From Alphaproteobacteria bacterium (GTDB lineage: Bacteria > Pseudomonadota > Alphaproteobacteria > ATCC43930 > CGMCC-115725): a stretch of DNA of 45,009 bases. The stretch covers positions 1 to 45,009 of the forward strand of contig JAFAYW010000058.1 of NCBI GenBank assembly GCA_019240125.1, read 5' to 3'. The position numbers and the translations under genes were made by a program. Position 1 is the first letter of the stretch. Every line of letters begins with the position of its first letter. Below, piece after piece: positions 8,201 through 15,739 of the stretch. The notes beneath the pieces are model-generated. The model did not search any database. It saw nothing but the letters and a program-made list of their open reading frames with translations, and was not told the origin of the DNA.

Positions 8201-8986
8201 TTGGCGGATGTATTGCATGCGTGGGCTGTTCAACGTCGCGTAATCGGCGCCATTTGGATGCGCGAAATACAAACTCGCTGGGGGCGGCGCAACCTGGGGT
8301 TTGCCTGGCTGTTTGCCGAGCCGCTGGTGTTCTCGTTTCCCGTACTTACCATGTGGGCTTTGATGCGGGGCCGATTTGAAAATGGATTGGCGCTCATTCC
8401 ACTCCTGTGGACGGGCTACCTGCCCTTGCTTATGTTCAGGCATACCACAGGCTTGGCGATGAAATGCGTCTGGGCCAACGCTGCCCTGCTTTATCATCGT
8501 CGGGTGACGCCGTTTGATCTCATCATCGGTCGCTGCGGCTTGGAATTAATAGGGAATATGGGCGCGCTGGCCTTTTCTTTCGTGGTTTTTTACCTTCTCG
8601 GATTCATGCCGTTACCGGCTAATTATTCCCTGTTCCTGCTGGGTATATTGTTTAATGCGTGGTGGTCTATGGCGGTGGCGATGCTCGTCGCGGCCTGGAG
8701 CGAGCGATCCGATTTGGTAGAACACATATGGCCGCCGATCTCTTATATCTGGTTGCCGATCTCGGGGTGCTTCTACCTGGCGGAATGGCTGCCGTCGAGC
8801 GTTCGGGCGGTTGCGCTCACCTTGGTTCCGTCATTGCAGTGTTATGAAATCATACGAGGCGGCTTATTTGGTGGACGCATCCAGGTATTCTACAATATAC
8901 CCTATCTTACTTCGCTCCTTGCGGTCCTGACATTCCTTGGCCTGTGGGTGATGAAGGATTTGCGCCACTACATTGAGCTTGAATGA
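8201..8986 (+). CDS. ABC-2 type export permease, KpsM/CtrC-like, without a neighbouring ATPase
   Basis: A 261-residue membrane protein with six hydrophobic segments and the ABC2_membrane layout of capsule exporters. The N-terminal cytoplasmic helix has MREIQTRWGRRNLGFAWLFAEP, matching the KpsM/BexB/CtrC family start (Met-x-Arg-Glu-x-x-x-Arg-aromatic, then Gly-x-x-Trp). The C-terminus SLQCYEIIRGGLFGG is also family-like. Such proteins pair with a KpsT-type ATPase to export polysaccharide across the inner membrane. No ATPase, KpsE/KpsD or glycan polymerase is adjacent, so it is an orphan here. Start is TTG (see the RBS entry). Base composition is visibly more AT-rich than its flanks, for instance around 8570-8640, which suggests a separate origin. 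Confidence 0.85.
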   Translation: MADVLHAWAVQRRVIGAIWMREIQTRWGRRNLGFAWLFAEPLVFSFPVLTMWALMRGRFENGLALIPLLWTGYLPLLMFRHTTGLAMKCVWANAALLYHRRVTPFDLIIGRCGLELIGNMGALAFSFVVFYLLGFMPLPANYSLFLLGILFNAWWSMAVAMLVAAWSERSDLVEHIWPPISYIWLPISGCFYLAEWLPSSVRAVALTLVPSLQCYEIIRGGLFGGRIQVFYNIPYLTSLLAVLTFLGLWVMKDLRHYIELE

Positions 8987-9097
8987 TGTCGGACTGAGGA
9001 CTCCCGGCGTTCGATACGAACTAGAGATATTGACGGCAAGCCGGCGTTAAGTGCGCTGGACATCGGTGTCCGCCTCAAAGCGAAAACCTCAAATAGG

Positions 9098-9547
9098 CTA
9101 ACCGTCTCGCTTACCGGTCAGCATATGGACGGTCTTTGGATCCAATTTGCCGTTACACCACTTATCGAGCGCCTGGTGATAGATGCTACTGGATGATCCC
9201 TCGGCCGCGAGCGCGAATAGCGTCATCGATGATCTGAATTTCATATCGTCGGGTGAGCCAAAGATGTCGTGCAGGCTCGCGCCGGGCGCGCCGAGCACAA
9301 CCTGGGTAGATGCCACCAGCCGGGGGCCGAGTTCCGGGTGCTGGAGGTACGCGCGCGCCTCTTCCAGCGTGCTGATCCCGTAATGAAGAGCCATCGATGA
9401 TTGGCCAAGTCCGCGGAGTTGCGGAAAGATAAACCACATCCAGTGGGTTCGTTTGTGGCCGGCACGCAATTCGGCGAGCGCTGTATCGATCATCGGCTCC
9501 TGCGCTGTGACGAAGCGCTGAAGGTCAAAGGCATCCACGTTCGGCAA
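9098..9547 (-). CDS. DUF1810 family protein
   Basis: A 149-residue cytoplasmic protein. The motif THWMWFIFPQLRGLG, the ALHYGISTLEEARAYL segment and the DDMKFRSSMTLFA segment are clear DUF1810 signatures. The molecular function of this family is not established; I recall links to ADP-ribose-related proteins only as a hypothesis. Start is TTG 9547 or GTG 9538, with GAGG eight to nine bases before the TTG. It is divergent from the Hsp70 gene, with 212 bases between the two start codons, so the two units may share a control region. Confidence 0.88.
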   Translation of the reverse strand: MPNVDAFDLQRFVTAQEPMIDTALAELRAGHKRTHWMWFIFPQLRGLGQSSMALHYGISTLEEARAYLQHPELGPRLVASTQVVLGAPGASLHDIFGSPDDMKFRSSMTLFALAAEGSSSSIYHQALDKWCNGKLDPKTVHMLTGKRDG

Positions 9548-9759
9548 TCCGGGACCTCATAAAGTCGAGACGGTACTTCCCGGTTGATTAAGCGGCCCGG
9601 GCGCAATTGCCCGTAAACCTCGTTGCGTCGCAGGCAAATGCAGCGTCGCGGCGTGTAAGCGAAGAGCGTCGCGACTGGCGCATAGAGGCGACCGACCGGT
9701 ATTGACACTGTACGGTCATGGCGGCGCTGGAGGAAGTCGTAACCGATGCAGGACCGATG

Positions 9760-11067
9760 ATGGGAAGTGTGACGTCGATCGGCATCGATTTCGGTACGAC
9801 GAACACCGTTGTCGCCATCGCAAGTCCTGGCGCGGCAGTGCGTGCGGTCACGTTCCGCGATGATCGCGAACAATCCGACATCTATCGGTCGGTTTTGTGT
9901 TTTGAGCAATTGTCGGCGGCACGGTTCGATGTCGAAGTTTCCGCCGGCATTCGGGCGGTTCGGACATACCTGGAGTCGGCTCATGAGACGCGGTTTATCC
10001 AATCGTTCAAGAGCCATGTCGCGAGCGCGATTTTCGACGAAACTCGCATCTTCAACCGCAGCTACAAATTGGAGGATCTGCTTTCGGAGTTCTTTCGGCT
10101 CGCCATCCGGGATGCCGGCGGCCAGCTCGCCGAATTGGACGGTCGGGTGATCTCGGGGAGGCCAGTCGGGTTTGTCGGTGCCGCACCCGACGAGGCGCTC
10201 GCGGTTCGGCGCTACGACGAAGCCTACCGGCGCATCGGCATTCACGACCCGGCTTATGCTTACGAGCCGGTCGGGGCCGCCTACTACTTCGCGCAACGTC
10301 TCAAATCCGATGCATTGGTGCTGGTCAGCGATTTCGGCGGCGGCACCAGCGATTTCTCGCTGATCCAGTTTGAGCGTCGCGGCGACCGCGTCGCGGCGAT
10401 CCCGATCGGTCACGCCGGGCTTGGCGTCGCGGGTGACAGCTTCGACTTTCGCATTATCGACGCCGTCGTGGCGCCGTTACTCGGCAAGGGCACCGAATTT
10501 CGCTCACTCGATAAAATCCTGCCAATTCCACAGCATTATTACGCCAGTTTCGCGCGATGGCACCAACTCGCGATGCTCAAGACGCCGGAACATCTGCGCG
10601 AACTCGACCGACTGCGGCGCGCCTCGTTTTCCCCCGAGAAGATCGCGATGTTTCTCGACATCATCCGCAATGACTGGGGGTTCAACATCTATCGCGCGGT
10701 TTCCGACGCGAAGGTGCGGCTATCCTCAGCGCATCGCACGACATTCGGTCTCCGGCTGGGCAAACTCGACATCGAAACGGAGATTTCGCGCGCCGATTTC
10801 GAGCGCTGGATAGCCCACGATGTCGCCCGCATTGAGCAGACGGTCGATCGGCTGCTGCATGCGCATGGGGTTGCGGTCGAGGAGATCGACAGCGTATTCC
10901 TTACAGGGGGGAGCTCGCTTATTCCCGCGGTGCAGCATGTCTTCGTGTCACGATTTGGCGCAGATCGGCTAGCCGGCGGCGAAAACTTCCGATCGGTGGC
11001 CTTCGGGCTCGCGCTGATCGGCCTGGAGGACGCGCCAGCGCCATGGCTGGCGCCATCGCCTGTTTAG
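9760..11067 (+). CDS. Hsp70-family ATPase of the YegD type
   Basis: An actin-fold (ASKHA) protein of about 435 residues. Phosphate-1 motif GIDFGTTNTVVAI lies near residues 8-20, phosphate-2 motif SDFGGGTSDF near residue 191, and adenosine motif FLTGGSSLIPAV near 380-388. It ends after the ATPase lobes and so lacks the DnaK peptide-binding domain and lid; this length fits E. coli YegD. It should bind and hydrolyse ATP and may act as a chaperone-like switch, but no client is known. I prefer ATG 9760, six bases after AGGA (9750-9753); ATG 9757 and ATG 9718 are in frame, the last with no Shine-Dalgarno. It leads a plus-strand run with telA and YbjQ-like genes. Confidence 0.9.
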   Translation: MGSVTSIGIDFGTTNTVVAIASPGAAVRAVTFRDDREQSDIYRSVLCFEQLSAARFDVEVSAGIRAVRTYLESAHETRFIQSFKSHVASAIFDETRIFNRSYKLEDLLSEFFRLAIRDAGGQLAELDGRVISGRPVGFVGAAPDEALAVRRYDEAYRRIGIHDPAYAYEPVGAAYYFAQRLKSDALVLVSDFGGGTSDFSLIQFERRGDRVAAIPIGHAGLGVAGDSFDFRIIDAVVAPLLGKGTEFRSLDKILPIPQHYYASFARWHQLAMLKTPEHLRELDRLRRASFSPEKIAMFLDIIRNDWGFNIYRAVSDAKVRLSSAHRTTFGLRLGKLDIETEISRADFERWIAHDVARIEQTVDRLLHAHGVAVEEIDSVFLTGGSSLIPAVQHVFVSRFGADRLAGGENFRSVAFGLALIGLEDAPAPWLAPSPV

Positions 11068-11138
11068 GCGCGAGCGCCGCCCCGCTGGCTGAGATAGCCA
11101 TCCGGCGTTTGCGCCTTCGAACATCGGAAACTTCGGAC

Positions 11139-11165
11139 TAAAATCGGAGCTCGCTCGAAAGAGGG
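11139..11165 (+). promoter_or_regulatory. Possible internal promoter and RBS before the TelA-family gene
   Basis: The 103-base gap between the Hsp70 and TelA genes contains TAAAAT (11139-11144). A weak -35-like TTCGAA (11116-11121) lies 17 bases upstream and matches only three of six consensus bases. GAAAGAGGG around 11157-11165 provides a Shine-Dalgarno for the ATG at 11171. The gap suggests the last four genes could be expressed without the Hsp70. Confidence 0.3.
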
Positions 11166-11170
11166 CCGCG

Positions 11171-12409
11171 ATGTCTGTTACTAAGCCGGAAACACCGCTC
11201 GATCTTTCGCTTTTCGACACTCTCGACGCGGCGCCGAGCGCGCCTTTGGCGGTCGCGCCCGTTAACGCAGCCGCGGTAATGGACCCGCGGCTGCAACCGG
11301 AAGCGCCGCCAGGACGGCTGGTCGAGGTGTCCAATCTGAGCCCGGAAGAACTCGCCGCCGCGCAACAGGAGGCCGGCAAGATCGATTTCCGCGCGACTGC
11401 AACCCTGCTTGCCCATGGCGACGGGGTGATGGCCAACATCGCTCAGGCGTCGCGGCAGCTGCTGACGGGCGTGCGGCTCGGCGAGGCCGGTGAGGTGGGG
11501 CGCATCGCGGCCGCCGTCATCGACGGCGTCAAGATCCTGCGGATCGAGGACCTGCAAGCCGAGGCCGCCGCCGGCCAGCCGGCGCGGCGCACCGGCATCA
11601 TTGGGAAATTGCTGGGGGTTGCGGCCGACGCTCATACCGCCTTCAAGGGGTTTCAGGAAAATCGCAAAACCTTCCTCGACCTGATGGACGGCGAGCAGGC
11701 CAAGGCGCGCAAGACAAAGGCCGATCTTGCCGTGTCGATCGAGCTTCTTGATCAGCAGGCCGCCGCCATCCGCCAGAGCCTGCATGGTCTCAAGATCGAG
11801 ATCGCGGCCGGTCAGGTCGCGCTCGATCGCGGCCAGGAGGAATTGGAAGCGCTGCGGCAGAACGCGGTGAAAACCGGCGATCCGGCCGATGCTGCCGATG
11901 TCATGGAGTTTCGCGGCGCGCTCGCCAATTTCCGCGGCAAGATCGCGGAGATGCGAGAAAACCTGATCGGTTCGGCGATGCTGATCCCGATCATCGGGCA
12001 GAACAAAAAGGCTGCGGAGACCCGGCTGATGCAGATTTCGAACGGCATGCTTGTGGTCATCCCGCGGCTGATGGCGGTGGCGTCGCAGGCCGTCGTGCAG
12101 GTCGAGATCCGGCATGCCGCCGAGGAATCGGAGAAGCTTGCCGAAGCGGCTCGAACGATCACCCAACTCGCCTCGAAGGGCGCGCACGACGCCGCGGTTT
12201 CGGCCGCACGCAGCCTCGGCGGCGACCAGCGCAATGTCGATGTGCTGGCGCAGGTCGCGGATGAGGCGATCAAGACCATGCACGAGGTCATCGATATCGA
12301 ACGCGACGTCGCCGCGGGTGACCGCGAGCGCGACGCCAAGCTCGCCGCCATCCGCGACCGGCTGGTGATCGGCATGCAGGGCGTCAACCAGCATGCCATC
12401 GCCCCCTGA
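11171..12409 (+). CDS. TelA/KlaA-family protein (toxic anion resistance family)
   Basis: A 412-residue, mostly helical cytoplasmic protein. The central region (about residues 140-330) matches TelA: IIGKLLG, a FKGFQENRKTFLDLMDGEQ-like helix, the coiled-coil segment with LDQQAAAIRQSL, the NLIGSAMLIPIIGQNKKAAE motif and the QISNGMLVVIPRLMAVASQ region. The family was named for tellurite resistance on plasmid RK2 (klaA/telA) and comparative genomics ties it to Ter-type membrane and chemical stress systems; its biochemical activity is unknown. The N-terminal 90 residues are Ala/Pro-rich and less conserved. It lies between an Hsp70 and YbjQ-like genes in the same direction, which implies joint function. 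Confidence 0.88.
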   Translation: MSVTKPETPLDLSLFDTLDAAPSAPLAVAPVNAAAVMDPRLQPEAPPGRLVEVSNLSPEELAAAQQEAGKIDFRATATLLAHGDGVMANIAQASRQLLTGVRLGEAGEVGRIAAAVIDGVKILRIEDLQAEAAAGQPARRTGIIGKLLGVAADAHTAFKGFQENRKTFLDLMDGEQAKARKTKADLAVSIELLDQQAAAIRQSLHGLKIEIAAGQVALDRGQEELEALRQNAVKTGDPADAADVMEFRGALANFRGKIAEMRENLIGSAMLIPIIGQNKKAAETRLMQISNGMLVVIPRLMAVASQAVVQVEIRHAAEESEKLAEAARTITQLASKGAHDAAVSAARSLGGDQRNVDVLAQVADEAIKTMHEVIDIERDVAAGDRERDAKLAAIRDRLVIGMQGVNQHAIAP

Positions 12410-12442
12410 GCCGCCGATGAATCGCCGTCCAAGTGGCAGTTC

Positions 12443-12826
12443 ATGAGTCAGGGCGACGATTTCGACATCCAGGCTGCCTGGCTGCGGCGGTTCACCTCGG
12501 ATGCGGAAAGCAACCTGAATGCCCTGGCGCTCCGGCTGCATGAGGCCATGCCGGCGCTGGTGACGATTCACAGCAGTAAAGGCTTTTTTTCGCGCACCGC
12601 CAAAACCACCGGCGTCACCGTCGAACTCGGCGACAAGCGCTACAGGCTGGACATTGCTGGCGGCAAGCTGAACGCCAGCGTCGCGATGGTGGTCCGCGGC
12701 ATTACGCTCAGCACCAAGCCGGTGAACCCCGCGGAATGGTTCGCCCGCCTCGCCGAAGACACCAAGGCAGCGACTGCCGATGCCAAGGCATTAAGCCAAT
12801 CCCTCGCCGCCTTCATGGGTAGCTGA
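12443..12826 (+). CDS. Uncharacterised 127-residue protein between telA and YbjQ-like genes
   Basis: I recognise no family. The N-terminal half (MSQGDDFDIQAAWLRRFTSD) looks helical and amphipathic. The middle has a Ser/Thr-rich stretch, IHSSKGFFSRTAKTTGVTVE, followed by beta-rich alternating segments (KRYRLDIAGGKLNASVAMVV), and the C-terminus is an Ala-rich helix with EWFARLAEDTKAAT. There is no signal peptide or TM. It starts 34 bases after telA and its stop is one base before the next ATG (TGACATG), so it is translated with its neighbours. The position suggests it is a subunit or adaptor of the TelA/YbjQ unit. Confidence 0.8.
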   Translation: MSQGDDFDIQAAWLRRFTSDAESNLNALALRLHEAMPALVTIHSSKGFFSRTAKTTGVTVELGDKRYRLDIAGGKLNASVAMVVRGITLSTKPVNPAEWFARLAEDTKAATADAKALSQSLAAFMGS

Positions 12827-12827
12827 C

Positions 12828-13751
12828 ATGAGCCAATTCGATCCGTTCGGTACGGCTGGTGTTGATTCAGCCGCGCAGCAGGCGGCCAATGAGCGTCGCC
12901 AAGCCGATATCGTGGAATGTCTGCATAGCGGTGCCGTGCCCGCGGCGACACGGGCGCGGCTGGAGGGCGCGCGTCGTGGCACGCTGCCCTGGACGGCGAC
13001 GCTGACGCCGGCGGAATTGCTGATCGTGCGATCGCACGGGCTGACACCGGTAGCCGCCGTCACCGCAACCTGCTGGCTGCATCACGGCTGGTCCTGGACG
13101 GAAGGCCATGCCCAAGGCTGGCATACAGCGCTCGACCGGCTCCGCGCCGAAGCCAAGGCAGCCGGCGCCAATGCCATCGTCGACGTGAAGATGCGCACAA
13201 TTCCGCTCAATGTTGAAAACAGTACCGATTTTACGCTGGTCGGCACTGCCATCCGACTTGAGGGGTTGCCGGCAAACCCGCAGCCCGTCGTCGCCACCAT
13301 CTCGGCACTCGAATTCGTCAAGTTGTTGGAGGCCGATGTCGTGCCGACCGGCCTCGCTGTCGGCGCGCAATACGACTGGCTTAACGATTGGCGCGGCCGC
13401 ACCAACCAGACCTGGCTCGGCAACATCGAAAATACGGCCCTCGGCACCTTCTGGGAGCAGATTCGGCGGCGCGCCCATGTCGAGCTCAGGCGGAACGCGC
13501 AGAGTCAGGGGAATGGCGTCCTCGCCCACATCAATTTCAGCCAGCTTTTCGAGTTCGAGAGCGAGAACCAGCCGAAACGGTTTCTCGGTCGGCACATCGT
13601 CATCGCCACCACCGTCGATGCCAAGCCGGGTGTGCCGTTCAAGCACGACATCCAGATGATGGTCGACATGCATGCCGGCCCGTCGCCGCTGATCGGCACG
13701 AAGCCTCACCATCAATCCTACGCGTCCAACGAAAAAGAGGGAGCGATCTGA
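12828..13751 (+). CDS. Protein with two YbjQ-like (heavy-metal-binding) domains, 307 residues
   Basis: The first YbjQ-like unit (about residues 60-145) contains TPAELLIVRSHGLTPVAAVT, the helix LDRLRAEAKAAGANAIVDVK and the closing strand DFTLVGTAIRLEG, which is the YbjQ pattern (a helix with ARxxAxxxGANAIVGV, then GTA at the end). A second, more divergent copy (about 155-275) runs from VVATISALEFVKLLEADVVP to RHIVIATTVDAKP. YbjQ proteins form pentameric rings and were called heavy-metal-binding, but their role is unclear. The sequence has few Cys or His residues in place for metal binding. One base separates it from the upstream gene and three from the next. Confidence 0.8.
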   Translation: MSQFDPFGTAGVDSAAQQAANERRQADIVECLHSGAVPAATRARLEGARRGTLPWTATLTPAELLIVRSHGLTPVAAVTATCWLHHGWSWTEGHAQGWHTALDRLRAEAKAAGANAIVDVKMRTIPLNVENSTDFTLVGTAIRLEGLPANPQPVVATISALEFVKLLEADVVPTGLAVGAQYDWLNDWRGRTNQTWLGNIENTALGTFWEQIRRRAHVELRRNAQSQGNGVLAHINFSQLFEFESENQPKRFLGRHIVIATTVDAKPGVPFKHDIQMMVDMHAGPSPLIGTKPHHQSYASNEKEGAI

Positions 13752-13754
13752 GCC

Positions 13755-14570
13755 ATGTCGGACAACATCCCGGCCCATGCCAAGGAGCGGCTCAAGGGCC
13801 TGCGCCATTCGACCAGCTCGGCGGGCGTTTTTACCTCCGATTTTTCGGTCAACGAATTCCTGCTGGTGCGCAAGGCCGGGTTCGAGCCGATCGGGCTTTG
13901 CGTCGGCACGTGCGTCTATCATGTCGGGATTCAGTACGGTAGCTGGGGCCGGAACCAGGAACTGGACGTGCTGTCCAAGGCCATGTACCACGCGCGCGAA
14001 CTCGCAATGTCGCGGATGCGGGCCGAAGCGTCTGCCATGGGCGCGGATGGCATCGTCGGCGTGAAACTCACGATCAAGCGTCTGGAGTTTGACGAGCATC
14101 TGCTGGAATTCATGGCGATCGGCACGGGAGTCATTCATGGTGCGGGCCGCAAGGGCTTCCGCGCGCATGATGGCGGCCCCTTTACCTCCGACCTGACCGG
14201 CCAGGATTTCTGGTCGCTATTGCATGCCGGATATCGGCCGGTCGAGATGGTGATGGGCAGCTGCGTCTATCACGTGGCGCATCGCGGCATGCTCGCCGGG
14301 ATTTCCACTGTCGGGCGCAATGTCGAGCTCGAAAACTATACCTCAGCGATGTACGAGGCGCGCGAGATCGCCATCGAACGCATGCAGGCCGAAGCATCGG
14401 CGGCCAAGGCCGAGGGCGTCGTGGGCGTCGATATCTATGAAGGCAGCCATGCCTGGAAATCGCATGTCATCGAGTTCTTCGCCATCGGTACGGCGGTACT
14501 GCCACTCGACCAGGAAATCGCTCCCGAGAAGATCGCCGACCCGATCATGGTGCTGTCGGTCAACGATTGA
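13755..14570 (+). CDS. Protein with two tandem YbjQ-like domains, 271 residues
   Basis: Two copies of one domain are plain by eye. Copy 1 (about residues 24-132) runs FTSDFSVNEFLLVRKAGFEP, GTCVYHVG, ARELAMSRMRAEASAMGADG, FMAIGTGV. Copy 2 (about 138-255) runs FTSDLTGQDFWSLLHAGYRP, GSCVYHVA, AREIAIERMQAEASAAKAEG, FFAIGTAV. Each has the YbjQ features of a long helix with RMxAEAxxxxAxGVVGV and a closing GT. A Cys-x-Tyr-His pair in each copy could bind metal or thiol-reactive compounds; that is inference. The gene ends the run that starts with the Hsp70 gene. ATG 13755 directly follows the preceding stop (TGAGCCATG). Confidence 0.85.
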   Translation: MSDNIPAHAKERLKGLRHSTSSAGVFTSDFSVNEFLLVRKAGFEPIGLCVGTCVYHVGIQYGSWGRNQELDVLSKAMYHARELAMSRMRAEASAMGADGIVGVKLTIKRLEFDEHLLEFMAIGTGVIHGAGRKGFRAHDGGPFTSDLTGQDFWSLLHAGYRPVEMVMGSCVYHVAHRGMLAGISTVGRNVELENYTSAMYEAREIAIERMQAEASAAKAEGVVGVDIYEGSHAWKSHVIEFFAIGTAVLPLDQEIAPEKIADPIMVLSVND

Positions 14571-14740
14571 GGCCGTGCGCTCGATCCTATAACCGTGCGT
14601 CCTTAACGGATCCCTCCCTATCAGCGCGGGCCGGAGGCGCGGCCTAATTCGGCTCGGGCCTTTATGGTCGCGCAGGGCATGTTTCTTGCTGCGAGCCGCA
14701 AAGAAGATATTGGGCGCGGTTCGACTTACGGGATGCGGCG

Positions 14741-15739
14741 GTGCAGAGTTGGCGAGGGTGGCTTGTTGGGACGATCGTGTTATCGCTCGCGTCTCTGGTC
14801 GGGAGTGCGGGCCGGGCCGGTAACGATCCGCTGCCACTCGTCGTCTACGCCCAGCCCGGCACGAATGCCGACTCGCTGTGGATGGCTGAGGCCAAAGGTT
14901 TCCTCAAGGCCGAGGGGCTCGAGGTGCAGATCCGGCTGTTTCCGTCGGGGACGACCGCGATCCAGAGCTTCAAGGCAGGCGGCGGTGATATCATGTACAC
15001 TGGCGATCTGCCGGCGCTGCAGTACTGGCAGAGCGGCGCTGCTTACCGGCTGATCGCGCCGAGCGAGCGCGATGCGAAGGGGTATCTCGTCGTCGCGACG
15101 AACGCGATCAAATCTCCGAAGGATTTGACAGGCAAGACGGTGGCGACGCGGGTCGGCTCAACCGGCTCATGGTTCATTTCCGAGTATCTGCGCAAGAACG
15201 GCATCGACGAAGCAGCGGTGACGGTTAAAAACCTGGACCCGCCGCTGATGCCGGCGGCGCTTTGCCGCGGCGACATCGATGCCTTTTTTATCTGGCAGCC
15301 GACCCCGGCCAAGGCGCTTCAGATATGCCCCGACAAAATCCACTACCTCAGCACCGCCGAGGGGTATGTCAAAGGCTATAGCGTCTTTGGTGCCCGCCCA
15401 GACTGGCTGGCGACGCCAGAAGGCGCCGACAAGGCCAAGCGCTTCCTGCGCGCCGTGCGCAAGGGTGCCGCTGCAGCCGCGGCCGATTTCCCGGCGACTG
15501 CCGCCTACCTGAACCAGAAATTCGGCTTGAGCGAAGCGGAGGTTAAGGAACAGCGCGACATCCTCGAACGCGTCTTGAAGTTCGATCAGGTCTTCTTCGA
15601 CGATTTCTGCGCCGAAAATCAGTGGCAGGAGCGGACCGGGCAACAGAAAGCGCCGTCTGATCTCGGCAACTGGATCTGGCCGGATGGTCTGAAATCGATC
15701 GATCCCGCTGCTGTCACCGCGGCGCCGCCGCCATGTTGA
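14741..15739 (+). CDS. NitT/TauT-family ABC transporter substrate-binding protein
   Basis: A 332-residue periplasmic receptor of the NMT1/SsuA/TauA type. It has a signal peptide (about residues 1-26, WLVGTIVLSLASLVGSAGRA) and then VYAQPGTNADSLWMAEAKGF. The segments GGGDIMYTGDLPALQYWQSG, DLTGKTVATRVGSTGSWFIS and FFIWQPTPAKALQ follow the SsuA/TauA pattern. Ligands in the family include alkanesulfonates, taurine, nitrate, cyanate, thiamin precursors and aromatics. Start is GTG 14741. The gene overlaps the ATPase gene by seven bases (ATGTTGA). The downstream flavin monooxygenase and TauE exporter favour a sulfonate or other heteroatom-bearing ligand. Confidence 0.9.
   Translation: MQSWRGWLVGTIVLSLASLVGSAGRAGNDPLPLVVYAQPGTNADSLWMAEAKGFLKAEGLEVQIRLFPSGTTAIQSFKAGGGDIMYTGDLPALQYWQSGAAYRLIAPSERDAKGYLVVATNAIKSPKDLTGKTVATRVGSTGSWFISEYLRKNGIDEAAVTVKNLDPPLMPAALCRGDIDAFFIWQPTPAKALQICPDKIHYLSTAEGYVKGYSVFGARPDWLATPEGADKAKRFLRAVRKGAAAAAADFPATAAYLNQKFGLSEAEVKEQRDILERVLKFDQVFFDDFCAENQWQERTGQQKAPSDLGNWIWPDGLKSIDPAAVTAAPPPC

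Noticed and set aside
9702..9707. Perfect TTGACA as a promoter of the Hsp70 gene
   Set aside because: No AT-rich -10 is found 16-18 bases downstream (9724-9731 is GC-rich), so I do not call a promoter. If it is real, transcription would start after ATG 9718, which agrees with the later start chosen.
11138..12571. Open minus-strand frame of 477 codons opposite the TelA-family gene
   Set aside because: It mirrors the telA coding frame; the protein has no domain pattern, is rich in Arg, Gly, Asp and His as in GC-rich antisense frames, and the plus-strand protein is clearly TelA.
12867..14168. Open minus-strand frame of 433 codons across the two YbjQ-like genes
   Set aside because: Antisense of real genes with recognisable repeats on the plus strand; composition typical of shadow frames.
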